Assembly (NCBI RefSeq): GCF_017052585.1
Contig: NZ_JAFFHZ010000001.1
Coordinates: 3,633,501-3,697,500 of the forward strand
Length of the DNA: 64,000 nucleotides
DNA from: Paenibacillus apiarius
GTDB taxonomy: Bacteria > Bacillota > Bacilli > Paenibacillales > Paenibacillaceae
Direction of reading: 5' to 3'
In this document: piece by piece, positions 51,412 through 60,681 of the stretch
Layout: every line of letters starts with the position of its first letter
Numbering within the stretch: the stretch's first letter is position 1
Program-made: the position numbers and the translations under genes
The notes under the pieces: model-generated
Database searches by the model: none
What the model was told of the DNA's origin: nothing
What the model saw: only the letters and a program-made list of their open reading frames with translations

Positions 51412-52644
51412 ATGATTTCGATGATGAAGCAGGAATGTGAAAGCCGGATATCCCGGCTGCAATCGATCATGAAGGAACAATCCATCGATGCCTATCTTGT
51501 CACGCAAAATATAGATATCTACTATTTTACCGGGTCAATGCAGACGGGGTATTTATTTATCCCGCAGAGCGAGGAGCCGGTATTTTTCGTAAAACGAAGT
51601 GTCGCGCGCGCCATTGAGGAGGCTTCGGTCCCCGTGCAGCCGCTTGGCTCGTTCCGGCAGTTCGCAGAGACGCTCGCGGCACAGTTTCCTGCCGTGTGGC
51701 CGCCCTCAAGCGCTGGAGGCAGCGTTGCGCCGGCTGTTGTCGCCACGGAATATGATGTGCTGCCCGTGCAACAGTATGAACGGCTCCGGGCGGTGCTGCC
51801 CGCGAATGTGACGTGGACCGACGGCTCGGTCCTGCTGCGCGAGCTGCGCATGGTGAAGTCGCCATGGGAAGTCGAGCGCATCATGACAGCGGCACGAGCG
51901 GCGCATCACGCCATGGAGCAGGCGGCCGCTTACGTGCGGCCGGGCATGATGGAACTGGAGCTTATCGCCCATATTGAGTATGCCTTCCGCATGCAGGGGC
52001 ATATCGGCATGATTCGCATGCGCGGCTACAATCAAGAGCTGGTGACAGGCATGGTAGCATCCGGCGAAGCGGGAGCGGAGCCGACCTATTTCGATGGTCC
52101 CGCGGGCGGGCGTGGGTTGACTCCAGCCAGTCCGCAAGGATCGAGCCGCAAAGTGATCGCAGTCAATGAGCCGATTCTGGTCGATATTGGCTGCTGCATT
52201 GACGGATACGTCATCGACCAGACCCGCACGGTTGTCATCGGGCAGCTCGATCACGATCTTCAGCAGGCGTATGAGGCCTCCGAAGCGATTTTGCGGGCGA
52301 CGGAAGAGCGCCTGAAGCCCGGTGTCGTCTGTGAGTCATTGTACGCAGACGCGCTGGAAATGGCGAAGAATTACGGCTTGTCCGATCATTTTATGGGCTT
52401 CGGGGCAGATCAAGTGAGATTTCTCGGCCACGGCATTGGGATGGAAATCGATGAATGGCCTGTTCTGGCCCGTGGCTTCAAGCATCCGCTCCAAGCGGGA
52501 ATGGTTATCGCGATTGAACCCAAATTCACTTTTCCGGGCCGCGGCGTAGTCGGAATCGAAAACACGTATCTCATTACAGAGACCGGATATGAGCGGTTGA
52601 CCACGGCTCCGGAAGGATTGATTTCCATTCCAGTGCCGCAATAG
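51412..52644 (+). CDS. M24-family Xaa-Pro peptidase-like protein
   Basis: 410 residues from the ATG at 51412 after AGGAAGGGG. The N-terminal creatinase-like domain (IDAYLVTQNIDIYYFTG) precedes the pita-bread domain with all five metal ligands: DIGCCIDGYVIDQTRT, GHGIGMEIDEWP, IAIEPKF and GIENTYLI. It would cut X-Pro bonds or related amides. Single gene. Confidence 0.9.
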   Translation: MISMMKQECESRISRLQSIMKEQSIDAYLVTQNIDIYYFTGSMQTGYLFIPQSEEPVFFVKRSVARAIEEASVPVQPLGSFRQFAETLAAQFPAVWPPSSAGGSVAPAVVATEYDVLPVQQYERLRAVLPANVTWTDGSVLLRELRMVKSPWEVERIMTAARAAHHAMEQAAAYVRPGMMELELIAHIEYAFRMQGHIGMIRMRGYNQELVTGMVASGEAGAEPTYFDGPAGGRGLTPASPQGSSRKVIAVNEPILVDIGCCIDGYVIDQTRTVVIGQLDHDLQQAYEASEAILRATEERLKPGVVCESLYADALEMAKNYGLSDHFMGFGADQVRFLGHGIGMEIDEWPVLARGFKHPLQAGMVIAIEPKFTFPGRGVVGIENTYLITETGYERLTTAPEGLISIPVPQ

Positions 52645-52826
52645 GCGCGGAAACTTTTCGTATCATTTATCGTAGTATAGTAGAGTTAGTTCAATAAGCG
52701 CTCTTTTGATCACGAAGCATCCCGGAATGTGCAGTGTCTAATTGCCGGAGCAGGGCGTATACATTTACAGGAACCATAAATTTTAGTACCATAGTAAAAA
52801 CAGCAAACGGATGGGAGGCACGGACA

Positions 52827-53204
52827 ATGCTGCATTTGGGAGAGAAGGTAGTCATTGTAGCCGACCGTTTCGAACAACATTTGCCTATCGGGGAATATGG
52901 CTATATCATTGCCCATGACCGCAATGCGGATAACGCATTCGATTACGTCATCCGGGTTCCGAAAGCAAACCGCAACTTCTTCGTACCGGCATCTGATGTC
53001 GAACAGGAAGATCTGCTGCTGCAGCAGGAAGCGGACCGCATCGAACGGGAAGCACTTATCGATTATGCCCTTGCGACCCGCAATGAGTCTCTGTTCCGCC
53101 GCATCATGAATGGCGATAATGCGGAAGAGGAAGAAGAGAAGGCGCAAGAAGCATTGTCTCAAGAAGAGTTTGTGCGCCAAGTGAATTTACGCGCTTGGAT
53201 TTAA
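52827..53204 (+). CDS. Small protein with IDEAL-like C-terminal motif
   Basis: 125 residues from the ATG at 52827 after GGGAGG. The N-terminal half (KVVIVADRFEQHLPIGEYGYIIAHDR) looks like a small beta barrel. It is followed by EREALIDYALATRNESLFRRIM, which resembles the IDEAL motif of Bacillus ComK/YpiB-type proteins, and an acidic stretch. Function unknown; soluble. Confidence 0.65.
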   Translation: MLHLGEKVVIVADRFEQHLPIGEYGYIIAHDRNADNAFDYVIRVPKANRNFFVPASDVEQEDLLLQQEADRIEREALIDYALATRNESLFRRIMNGDNAEEEEEKAQEALSQEEFVRQVNLRAWI

Positions 53205-53214
53205 TGAAGAGCCG

Positions 53215-53257
53215 AACACCGAGCACCGGAATTCATCCGGTGCATCGGTGTTTTTTT
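53215..53257 (+). terminator. Terminator before the gatCAB operon
   Basis: A 16-bp nearly perfect stem (53215-53230 with 53236-53250) is followed by TTTTTTT. Confidence 0.92.
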
Positions 53258-53331
53258 GTGGATTGGCGGCGCTTGGCCATATGGCGATCGCAAGCGCCCT
53301 CGTATCTGCGCCGCATTAACGGAATCGCGCG

Positions 53332-53360
53332 TTGAGTTGAATGCTCTTCTAAGCTATAAT
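53332..53360 (+). promoter_or_regulatory. Sigma-A promoter of gatCAB
   Basis: -35 TTGAGT (53332-53337), 17-bp spacer, -10 TATAAT (53355-53360); start codon 48 bp downstream. Confidence 0.8.
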
Positions 53361-53407
53361 AAAGGGATGAATTTGGCCATGATGGCGCAAGGAGGAGCAT
53401 GTTGCCG

Positions 53408-53695
53408 ATGAGCATCCACGTACAGGACGTTGAACACGTCGCCAAGCTGGCAAGACTCAATTTGAGCGACGAAGAGAAAGAACGCTATACGGAACAACTG
53501 AACGCCATATTGAAATATGCGGAGAAGTTGAACGAGTTAAATACGGATGACGTCTCGCCGACAACGCATGTTCTGCCGATTAGGAACGTGATGCGTGAGG
53601 ATGAAGTTCGTCCATCGTTACCGATAGAGAAAGTAATGGCTAACGCGCCGGAGGAAGAAGACGGGCAATTTAAAGTTCCGGCCGTATTGGACTAA
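53408..53695 (+). CDS. gatC: Asp-tRNA(Asn)/Glu-tRNA(Gln) amidotransferase subunit C
   Basis: 95 residues from the ATG at 53408, ten bases after AAGGAGGAG; the ATG at 53399 abuts that site. Typical GatC sequence VEHVAKLARLNLSDEEKERY and the C-terminal EEDGQFKVPAVLD. It tethers GatA to GatB in the complex that amidates mischarged tRNA. Confidence 0.95.
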   Translation: MSIHVQDVEHVAKLARLNLSDEEKERYTEQLNAILKYAEKLNELNTDDVSPTTHVLPIRNVMREDEVRPSLPIEKVMANAPEEEDGQFKVPAVLD

Positions 53696-53717
53696 GCGAT
53701 AAAGGAGGGTATCCGCA

Positions 53718-55175
53718 TTGACGCCACTTGAGATGTCTATATCGGAAATAAAACAAGCTTTAACGGATCGCAAGCTGTCCGCCTCCGAATTGGCGGACGC
53801 GTCGTATCGGCGCATTGCCGAGACGGATGAGCGCGTGCAAGCGTTTCTTACTTTAAATGAGGAAGGCGCCCGTGAGCAGGCAAGCGATACTGACGGCCGC
53901 ATCGCGCAAGGAGAAGCCGTCAATATTTTGGCTGGTGTTCCGGCCGGCATTAAAGACAACATCATGACCGAGGGGCTGCGCACGACTTGCGCGAGCCGCT
54001 TCCTCGACAACTATAACCCTATCTATGACGGAACCGTCTCCCGCAAGCTGAAAGAGGCGAAAGTCGTCACGATCGGCAAGCTGAATATGGACGAATTCGC
54101 CATGGGCGGTTCGAATGAGAACTCCGCCTTCAAGAGCACGCGCAATCCTTGGGACTTGGATCGTGTGCCGGGGGGATCTAGCGGCGGTTCGGCTGCAGCG
54201 GTTGCCGCAGGACAAGTGAGCTTTGCGCTTGGTTCGGATACGGGCGGATCCATTCGGCAGCCGGCCTCCTATTGCGGGGTCGTCGGGCTTAAGCCAACAT
54301 ATGGCCTCGTATCGCGCTTTGGCCTGGTGGCGTTTGCGTCCTCGCTCGACCAGATTGGACCGTTGACGAGGAATGTGGAGGATGCCGCTCATGTGCTGCA
54401 AGCGATCGCGGGTTACGACAAGATGGACTCAACTTCGGCTGATGTCCCGGTTCCGAATTACGCGGAGGCGCTCACTGGCGATGTGAAAGGCTTGCGCATC
54501 GGCGTGCCGAAGGAATACATTGGACAAGGTGTCGACCCGAAGGTGAAAGAAGCCGTGCTTGCCGCTCTGAACGTATTCGAGGGCATGGGAGCGACATGGG
54601 AAGAGGTATCCATGCCGCATACCGATTACGCGGTTGCGACGTATTACCTGTTGGCTTCTTCCGAAGCCTCGTCCAACTTGGCGCGCTTCGATGGCGTTCG
54701 CTACGGCGTGCGCGCGGACAATCCGGACAATCTGCTGCAGTTGTATCATGAGTCACGCAGCCAAGGCTTCGGTCCGGAAGTGAAGCGCCGCATCATGCTT
54801 GGAACGTATGCGCTCAGCTCCGGATACTATGATGCGTATTATTTGAAAGCCCAAAAAGTGCGCACGCTCATCAAGCAGGATTTTGATGAGGCGTTTAACC
54901 GATACGATATTTTGCTCGGACCTGCCGCGCCGACGACAGCGTTCCGCTTGGGCGAGCAGATTGACGATCCGCTTGCCATGTACTTGAACGATATTTTGAC
55001 GATTCCAGTCAGCTTGGCAGGCGTACCGGCGATAAGCATTCCGTGTGGTCTGGCAGATGGCTTGCCGGTCGGCTTGCAGCTCATCGGCAAGGCGTTCCAG
55101 GAGACGACGGTGCTTCGCGCAGCCCATGCGTTCGAGCAGCACACCGAGTACCATAAGCTGCGTCCGCAGCTGTAA
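53718..55175 (+). CDS. gatA: Asp/Glu-tRNA amidotransferase subunit A
   Basis: 485 residues from a TTG eight bases after AAAGGAGGG. Amidase signature with catalytic Lys in VPAGIKDNI, cis-Ser in [14 protein letters not shown] and nucleophile Ser in [12 protein letters not shown]. It releases ammonia from glutamine for the GatB kinase/amidase step. Middle gene of gatCAB. Confidence 0.96.
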   Translation: MTPLEMSISEIKQALTDRKLSASELADASYRRIAETDERVQAFLTLNEEGAREQASDTDGRIAQGEAVNILAGVPAGIKDNIMTEGLRTTCASRFLDNYNPIYDGTVSRKLKEAKVVTIGKLNMDEFAMGGSNENSAFKSTRNPWDLDRVPGGSSGGSAAAVAAGQVSFALGSDTGGSIRQPASYCGVVGLKPTYGLVSRFGLVAFASSLDQIGPLTRNVEDAAHVLQAIAGYDKMDSTSADVPVPNYAEALTGDVKGLRIGVPKEYIGQGVDPKVKEAVLAALNVFEGMGATWEEVSMPHTDYAVATYYLLASSEASSNLARFDGVRYGVRADNPDNLLQLYHESRSQGFGPEVKRRIMLGTYALSSGYYDAYYLKAQKVRTLIKQDFDEAFNRYDILLGPAAPTTAFRLGEQIDDPLAMYLNDILTIPVSLAGVPAISIPCGLADGLPVGLQLIGKAFQETTVLRAAHAFEQHTEYHKLRPQL

Positions 55176-55192
55176 TTGAGGAGGTTTGAGAC

Positions 55193-56635
55193 ATGCCGAG
55201 TGCAAAATATGAAACGGTTGTCGGCTTGGAAGTGCACGTCGAGCTGCATACCAACTCGAAAATTTTTTGCGGCTGCTCCACTGAATTCGGAGCACCGCCG
55301 AACACGCATACTTGCCCGATATGCTTGGGACATCCCGGCGTCCTGCCGGTATTGAACCGCCAAGCGGTTGAATTCGCGATGAAAGCCGCGATGGCGCTTA
55401 ATTGCGAGATTGCTTCGGTCAGCAAGTTCGACCGTAAAAACTATTTCTACCCCGATTCACCGAAAGCATACCAGATTTCCCAGTATGACAAGCCAATCGG
55501 AGAGAACGGCTGGATTGATATCGAAGTGAACGGCGAGACTAAGCGTATCGGCATCAACCGCCTGCATCTGGAGGAAGACGCAGGGAAGCTGACCCACGTT
55601 GACGGCGGGTACGCTTCGTTGGTCGACTTTAACCGCGTCGGCACGCCGCTTGTCGAGATCGTGTCGGAGCCGGAGCTGAGTTCCCCCGAAGAAGCAAAAG
55701 CATATTTGGAAAAGCTGAAAGCGATTATGCAGTACTGCGACGTATCCGATGTGAAGATGGAGGAAGGTTCGCTGCGTTGTGACGCCAACATCAGCCTGCG
55801 TCCTCATGGACAGAAGGAGCTTGGCACGAAGGCGGAGCTGAAGAATATGAACTCGTTCCGTGGCGTGCAGCGGGGATTGGAATATGAGGAAGAACGCCAG
55901 GCGGATATTTTGGACGATGGCGGGGCCGTCGTTCAAGAAACGCGCCGCTGGGATGAAGCGCAGGGACGCACGCTGTCCATGCGCAGCAAGGAAGAAGCGC
56001 ACGACTATCGCTACTTCCCGGATCCGGATCTGGTAACGCTCCATATCGATGACGAATGGAAGGAGCGTGTGCGCGCCTCTATTCCGGAGCTGCCGGATGC
56101 TCGCAAAGCGCGGTACACAGCCGAATATGGCTTGTCCGGATATGATGCGGAAGGCATTACGTCCTCCAAGAAGCTTGCCGATCTCTTTGAAGAAAGCCTT
56201 CAATATACGAAGGATGCCAAAGCGGTGGCGAATTGGATTATGGGCGATCTGCTCGGATATTTAAATGGAAACGGGATTGAAATCGATGCCGTGAAGCTGA
56301 GCGGTCAAGGCTTGGGCGAAATGATCGGGTTAATCGAGAAAGGGACGATCAGCAGCAAGATCGCCAAGACGGTATTCAAGGAAATGCTGGAGTCCGGCAA
56401 ATCTCCGCAAGTCATTGTGGAAGAAAAAGGCCTCGTTCAAATTAGCGATGAAGGCGCGATTAAAGCGATCGTGGAACAAATGATTGCGAAGAACCCGCAA
56501 TCGGTTGAAGACTATCGTGCGGGCAAAGAAAAAGCAATCGGATTCCTCGTCGGTCAAGTGATGAAGGAGACCAAGGGGAAAGCCAATCCGGGGCTTGTCA
56601 ATCAGCTTCTTGTCGATTGCTTGAAGCAGTCCTGA
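55193..56635 (+). CDS. gatB: Asp/Glu-tRNA amidotransferase subunit B
   Basis: 480 residues. Marks: [20 protein letters not shown], zinc-type cysteines in FCGCST and [27 protein letters not shown] and the C-terminal Yqey-like tail. It phosphorylates and amidates the tRNA-bound acid. Last gene of the operon; a CCTGAC/GTCAGG hairpin without T run follows. Confidence 0.96.
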   Translation: MPSAKYETVVGLEVHVELHTNSKIFCGCSTEFGAPPNTHTCPICLGHPGVLPVLNRQAVEFAMKAAMALNCEIASVSKFDRKNYFYPDSPKAYQISQYDKPIGENGWIDIEVNGETKRIGINRLHLEEDAGKLTHVDGGYASLVDFNRVGTPLVEIVSEPELSSPEEAKAYLEKLKAIMQYCDVSDVKMEEGSLRCDANISLRPHGQKELGTKAELKNMNSFRGVQRGLEYEEERQADILDDGGAVVQETRRWDEAQGRTLSMRSKEEAHDYRYFPDPDLVTLHIDDEWKERVRASIPELPDARKARYTAEYGLSGYDAEGITSSKKLADLFEESLQYTKDAKAVANWIMGDLLGYLNGNGIEIDAVKLSGQGLGEMIGLIEKGTISSKIAKTVFKEMLESGKSPQVIVEEKGLVQISDEGAIKAIVEQMIAKNPQSVEDYRAGKEKAIGFLVGQVMKETKGKANPGLVNQLLVDCLKQS

Positions 56636-56773
56636 CACTGCTTGGCTAGCCGTCAGGCGGGGGAAGCATCCCTCAGAGCGGAACAACTGACTGTGTTCAT
56701 TCATTTTTCAGATGGAAGGACACGCGGAGGTTCCGCTTTTTGATCAACTATTCAATGGAGCGAAGACGGGGGC

Positions 56774-57238
56774 ATGATGATGATCAAGCTGTTGGATATG
56801 AATGATGATGAGACGCTGGAACAACTATGGTATCTGCAGCGGTTGGCTTACCGCATCGAAGCGGATATTCTCGGCTTTGAGCGGATTCCGCCGCTTATGG
56901 ACACGATCGCGGACTTGCGGCAAACATCCGAAACGTTCTATGGTTGGTGGGCTGATGTGGAATTAGTCGGCGCCTTATCGTATGAAATGGCTGCGCCCGC
57001 CATTATGGATATTTGCCGTCTAATGGTGCATCCCGATCATTTCAGGCAAGGGATTGGTACAGAGTTGTTAAAACATGCGCTTCAGCTGCCACAGGCGTCG
57101 ACTTATTGGATTGCGACGGGTGTGCGTAATGTGGCTGCGTTGAAGCTGTACGAGCGCGAAGGCTTTCGGGCGGTGCGCGATGAAGAAATAGTATCAGGCG
57201 TATGGCTTCGTCATCTTGAGATGGTAAAGCCTTTATAA
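56774..57238 (+). CDS. GNAT-family N-acetyltransferase
   Basis: 154 residues beginning with three successive ATG codons after GACGGGGG. The acetyl-CoA motif is visible as RLMVHPDHFRQGIGTELLKHAL, then VRNVAALKLYEREGFRAV. Substrate unknown. Single gene with terminator. Confidence 0.88.
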   Translation: MMMIKLLDMNDDETLEQLWYLQRLAYRIEADILGFERIPPLMDTIADLRQTSETFYGWWADVELVGALSYEMAAPAIMDICRLMVHPDHFRQGIGTELLKHALQLPQASTYWIATGVRNVAALKLYEREGFRAVRDEEIVSGVWLRHLEMVKPL

Positions 57239-57297
57239 TAATCCGTTTCAAGTCTCTCCCCCGTCGTCAGCACACTTCAGCCTAGACTAAAGTCGGT

Positions 57298-57329
57298 GAA
57301 ACCTTCCTAGACTCAGGAAGGTTTCTTTC
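57298..57329 (+). terminator. Terminator after the GNAT gene
   Basis: A perfect 11-bp stem (57298-57308 with 57315-57325) is followed by TTTC. Confidence 0.8.
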
Positions 57330-57429
57330 ATTTCTTACTCCAACGTAAAATAGAGCTAAGCAAATTAATACGGTTGGCGAATGTTAAAAAGCCTACCATT
57401 GGCAGTGGAGGAAAGGAAGTCGACATAAC

Positions 57430-58017
57430 GTGTATCGCGAGCTGATGAAACAATCGGATGAGCTGCTGGTGCAGCATATATTGGAAGGCAATGAAGAAGC
57501 AATGAGCATAATGGTGGAAAGACATCGTTCCTTTGTGTTAACGTGTATTTGTCAAACGATTCAAGATCGTTATTTAGCGGAAGATATTGCTCAAGAGGTG
57601 TTTGTGAAAGCTTATCGCCATTTGCACACTTTTCGGGGTGATTCTAAATTTACGACATGGCTATACCGATTAACGAAAAATCAACTCATTGATTCAATTC
57701 GCAGGCAGCATAAGGGAGGACAGGTGGAACGGATGGAGCCGTATCATATCGTGTCGCTGCAATTCCATGATGTGTCGGAACTGCCGGAAGAGCAAGTAAT
57801 GAAGCGGGAATGCTGCGAAGAAGTGCGCCGTACGCTCCGCTCGTTGCCTGATAAATATCGGATGGTTATGGAACTTTATCATATGCGGGAGCGCACGTAT
57901 GCCGAAATAGCCGAAATGCTGAAAATGCCAATAAGAACGGTAGAAACCCGACTGTACCGTGCCAAGATGCTTTTTAAGCGCAAGTGGACGGAAAACGTGG
58001 GAGCAGGGGTGTTGTAA
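57430..58017 (+). CDS. ECF-type sigma factor
   Basis: 195 residues from a GTG ten bases after AAAGGAAG. Region 2 (DIAQEVFVKAYRHLHTFRGDSKFTTWLYRL, split) and region 4 (LPDKYRMVMELYHMRERTYAEIAEML, then IRTVETRLYRAKMLF) are complete. The genes after it encode membrane proteins rather than a zinc anti-sigma factor, so regulation is likely by the protein at 58030. Target promoters unknown. Confidence 0.9.
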   Translation: MYRELMKQSDELLVQHILEGNEEAMSIMVERHRSFVLTCICQTIQDRYLAEDIAQEVFVKAYRHLHTFRGDSKFTTWLYRLTKNQLIDSIRRQHKGGQVERMEPYHIVSLQFHDVSELPEEQVMKRECCEEVRRTLRSLPDKYRMVMELYHMRERTYAEIAEMLKMPIRTVETRLYRAKMLFKRKWTENVGAGVL

Positions 58018-58029
58018 GGAGGAATGAAG

Positions 58030-58698
58030 ATGGAAGATACAGAACGCAAAGGATTCAGCAACCCGCAGAACGATAACGATCAAGATAACAGGTATGGCAA
58101 TGAGCAGGAAGAACAGTTTCTTCGCCGACGAATGGCCTATTTGGAGCGGATGCGGCGCTCTCATCAAGGGCCCGGAGATGTTCCCCGCTATAACGAGATG
58201 CCTCCGGTGCCGCCAATGTACGGGACGATGCCTCCCAAGAAGAGCAAATTCATCGCGGTGTTGCTCTCTTTTATTTTTCCCGGGGTAGGGCACTTCTATT
58301 TAGGGTTAATGCAGCGGGGGTTAATTATCATTATGCTGTTGGCGCTTGATATTGTAGCAATCGTCTATTTTTCTGCCGTTGACGCGAAGGTCAATGTGCC
58401 CCTTATCGTACTGCTTGCCTTAATGCTGCCCGTCATTTATTTCTTTAATTTATTTGATGCGCTGCAAAGCACAGAACGGGTCAATCATCAGGCGATGTAC
58501 GGAACGGCAGAACATGTGCGTCAAGGACCTTGGCTCGGTCTGCTCCTACTGTTCGGAGGATTCATCATGCTGCTGTTCACGGTTGATCCGGTATGGCTGC
58601 GGTGGTTCTTTACTTATGCGGGTTCCTATGCCGGGGCGGCGGCGCTCATAGGCGGAGGGATCTTCTTATTGATTAAAGAGTCGAGAAAAAGACGCTAA
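58030..58698 (+). CDS. Membrane protein co-transcribed with the ECF sigma gene, candidate anti-sigma factor
   Basis: 222 residues from the ATG at 58030 after TAAGGAGGA; the ATG at 58024 is too close to that site. About 75 hydrophilic, acidic N-terminal residues (cytosolic) precede five membrane segments, starting FIAVLLSFIFPGVGHFYLG, a TM2/DUF5683-like hairpin. No zinc-binding HxxxCxxC motif of classic anti-sigma factors is present. Position immediately after the sigma gene suggests a sigma-binding N-terminus; not proven. Confidence 0.7.
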   Translation: MEDTERKGFSNPQNDNDQDNRYGNEQEEQFLRRRMAYLERMRRSHQGPGDVPRYNEMPPVPPMYGTMPPKKSKFIAVLLSFIFPGVGHFYLGLMQRGLIIIMLLALDIVAIVYFSAVDAKVNVPLIVLLALMLPVIYFFNLFDALQSTERVNHQAMYGTAEHVRQGPWLGLLLLFGGFIMLLFTVDPVWLRWFFTYAGSYAGAAALIGGGIFLLIKESRKRR

Positions 58699-58752
58699 AT
58701 GAACGTGTTCAAAAAGTACGCCTTTCTGTATCGGAAAGCACAAGTTTTTTGA
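58699..58752 (-). repeat. Dispersed palindromic repeat family B, copy B2
   Basis: Reverse-complement match of 48111-48172. Outer arms (TTCAAAAA/TTTTTGAA) and an inner CTTTC/GAAAG pair form a long hairpin. It lies inside the ECF operon, between the membrane-protein gene and the DUF4097 gene, so it may attenuate transcription. Confidence 0.6.
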
Positions 58753-58787
58753 ATAACCTCTAGCAGAACGTAAGGAGTTGGACTGCA

Positions 58788-59978
58788 GTGTTAAAGGTGG
58801 GTCGATTTACCGCATCGCTTTTGCTTGTAACGGTAGGTTGCATGCTGCTGATGGACCAATTATTCGGATTTCACAGCATGAACCAACTGCTTGTGTGGTG
58901 GCCCCTTATCTTTGTGCTGTGGGGTGTTGAATATATATGGTTTGGAATGCGCCATAAGGATAAGGACGGCAAACGGCAATGGAAGCTGGATTGGCTGGGC
59001 ATGTTTGTCGCCGTCTTCATTGCGATATCGGTGTTCACCGTGTCACAGCCGTCTTTATTCCGTGATTGGGTCAGAAGCATTCAGTTTGATTTCTCCATGA
59101 TGAAGGAAATGGCGGTAGGCGAAGGCATCCCATTCAAGCAGCCGAAGCAGACTCATCCCGTTTCCACTGAAGTTGAACAGCTGGCCGTACGCAACCATGA
59201 TGGCAATGTTATCCTTCGTTCTGCGGACGTCTCGAAGATAGAAGTGGAGACGACCGTAATCGTGGATGGCGCAACCCGTGAAAATGCGCAACTTCTAGCC
59301 GATCAATCACGTACACAAATAAAGGAACTCATCTCGGACAAGAAGCTGCATATTGAAGGCAAGCCCGCCCGAAATGTAAATAATCAACAGCGAGTGCGCA
59401 TGGATATTATCGTTACGGTTCCGGATACATTAAGTTGGAGGACGCATGTTCTATCCGATAACGGGGACATTCGCATTGAACAATTGAGTGGTGCGGTCGA
59501 AGCCAAGACGAAGAATGGTGTTGTTCAGCTTCGAGATATCGCGGGCTCCGTGTTAACGGATACGTTGAATGGGGATGTGTTCGTAAAGCAAATCCAAGGA
59601 GATGTGCAGGCCACTACATTGCACGGCAATATCTATATGAACGATGTTGGCGGGAACGTCACGACGGAGACGAAAAATGGCGATATCGAAATAAACCAAG
59701 CTGAGCGCGGCATTCAGGCCGAGACATTGAGCGGCGACTTAATCGTTGAGTCGGATATCATTGCAGGTGGCTGGAAGCTGCAAACCTTGGCGGGAGACGC
59801 CATGATTCGAATTCCGGAGGATGCAGATGTCTTCATCGAAGCAACCAACCTATTTGGTGAGATCGTTACGGATTTTCCGCTTGATATAATAAATAATAAG
59901 GCCGAGGGTTCATTAGGACACGGAGCTTTTCGGTTATCTTTGGAGACAAACGGTGATATCAGCATATTAAAACGTTAA
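58788..59978 (+). CDS. LiaF-like membrane protein with DUF4097 beta-helix domain
   Basis: 396 residues from a GTG after TAAGGAG. Three N-terminal hydrophobic segments (LLLVTVGCMLLMDQLFGF, LLVWWPLIFVLWGVEYIWFG, MFVAVFIAISVFTV) resemble LiaF/DUF5668. From about residue 125 a repetitive DUF4097 domain follows with recurring NGDI, NGVV, NGDV, GNIY and SGDLIV turns, forming a beta solenoid outside or inside the membrane. Such proteins modulate envelope-stress systems. Last gene of the ECF operon. Confidence 0.8.
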   Translation: MLKVGRFTASLLLVTVGCMLLMDQLFGFHSMNQLLVWWPLIFVLWGVEYIWFGMRHKDKDGKRQWKLDWLGMFVAVFIAISVFTVSQPSLFRDWVRSIQFDFSMMKEMAVGEGIPFKQPKQTHPVSTEVEQLAVRNHDGNVILRSADVSKIEVETTVIVDGATRENAQLLADQSRTQIKELISDKKLHIEGKPARNVNNQQRVRMDIIVTVPDTLSWRTHVLSDNGDIRIEQLSGAVEAKTKNGVVQLRDIAGSVLTDTLNGDVFVKQIQGDVQATTLHGNIYMNDVGGNVTTETKNGDIEINQAERGIQAETLSGDLIVESDIIAGGWKLQTLAGDAMIRIPEDADVFIEATNLFGEIVTDFPLDIINNKAEGSLGHGAFRLSLETNGDISILKR

Positions 59979-59998
59979 CTGTGCGTCATATATTAGCA

Positions 59999-60028
59999 TT
60001 GACAACAAAAACACCTTCCCCGTACAAT
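59999..60028 (+). promoter_or_regulatory. Sigma-A promoter of perR with A/T-rich dyad downstream
   Basis: -35 TTGACA (59999-60004), 18-bp spacer, -10 TACAAT (60023-60028). An ATTAT-N6-ATAAT dyad at 60041-60056 lies just after the expected start of transcription; it is a weak candidate for PerR autoregulation. A second TATAAT occurs at 60091-60096. Confidence 0.6.
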
Positions 60029-60121
60029 GGACATATAGAAATTATTTTTTGATAATCGTTACAATGTGCGATTTGAATCCCCGAATCTATTATAATGTGA
60101 GCGTAGAAGGCGGTGGACAGG

Positions 60122-60559
60122 ATGAAAACGCGGGTTCAACATGCATTGGAGCAATTAAAATTGTCCGGAGTACGCATCACGCCACAGAGACATGCAATTT
60201 TAGCCTATTTGATGGATGCCATGACTCATCCAACAGCGGATGAAATATATCGAGCGCTCGAACCTAGATTTCCGAGCATGAGCGTTGCTACGGTATATAA
60301 CAACTTGAAGTTGTTTATCGAGGCCGGGCTCGTTCGTGAATTGACTTATGGGGATAGTTCCAGTCGCTTTGATGCGGATGTGTCGGACCATTACCATGCC
60401 ATCTGTGAGCAATGCGGCAAGATCGTCGATTTCTCCATACCTTCTTTGGAATCAGTGGAGCAGACGGCGGCGGAACGGACTGGCTTTGTTGTACGAGGCC
60501 ACCGTATGGAAGTATACGGTGTATGTCAAGCTTGTGCGGAATCAGCTTCCAGCAAGTAG
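60122..60559 (+). CDS. perR: Peroxide-sensing Fur-family repressor PerR
   Basis: 145 residues; the ATG at 60122 is preferred to the GTG at 60113 on ribosome-site spacing. Near-identical blocks to Bacillus Per[70 protein letters not shown] and VCQAC. All regulatory iron/manganese ligands (His in MTHP, Asp in SRFD, two His in DHYH, Asp in IVDF) and both CxxC structural zinc pairs are present, which separates it from Fur and Zur. Confidence 0.94.
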   Translation: MKTRVQHALEQLKLSGVRITPQRHAILAYLMDAMTHPTADEIYRALEPRFPSMSVATVYNNLKLFIEAGLVRELTYGDSSSRFDADVSDHYHAICEQCGKIVDFSIPSLESVEQTAAERTGFVVRGHRMEVYGVCQACAESASSK

Positions 60560-60596
60560 AGGAGCCTTCCGCTATGATTATGTAGAAATGAACCAT

Positions 60597-60632
60597 GCGC
60601 GCAGCATTTATTTGCTTGCGCGCTTTTATTTT
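60597..60632 (+). terminator. Terminator of perR
   Basis: Stem GCGCGCA/TGCGCGC (60597-60603 with 60617-60623), extended by GCA/TGC with one bulge, followed by TTTTATTTTG. Confidence 0.9.
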
Positions 60633-60681
60633 GTCTACCACATGCATTATTAAGACAATCAGGGAGTAGGAGTGACGGATA

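Noticed and set aside
60041..60056. Authentic Per box
   Set aside because: The dyad ATTAT-N6-ATAAT departs from the 7-1-7 consensus at several positions, so it is noted only as a weak candidate.
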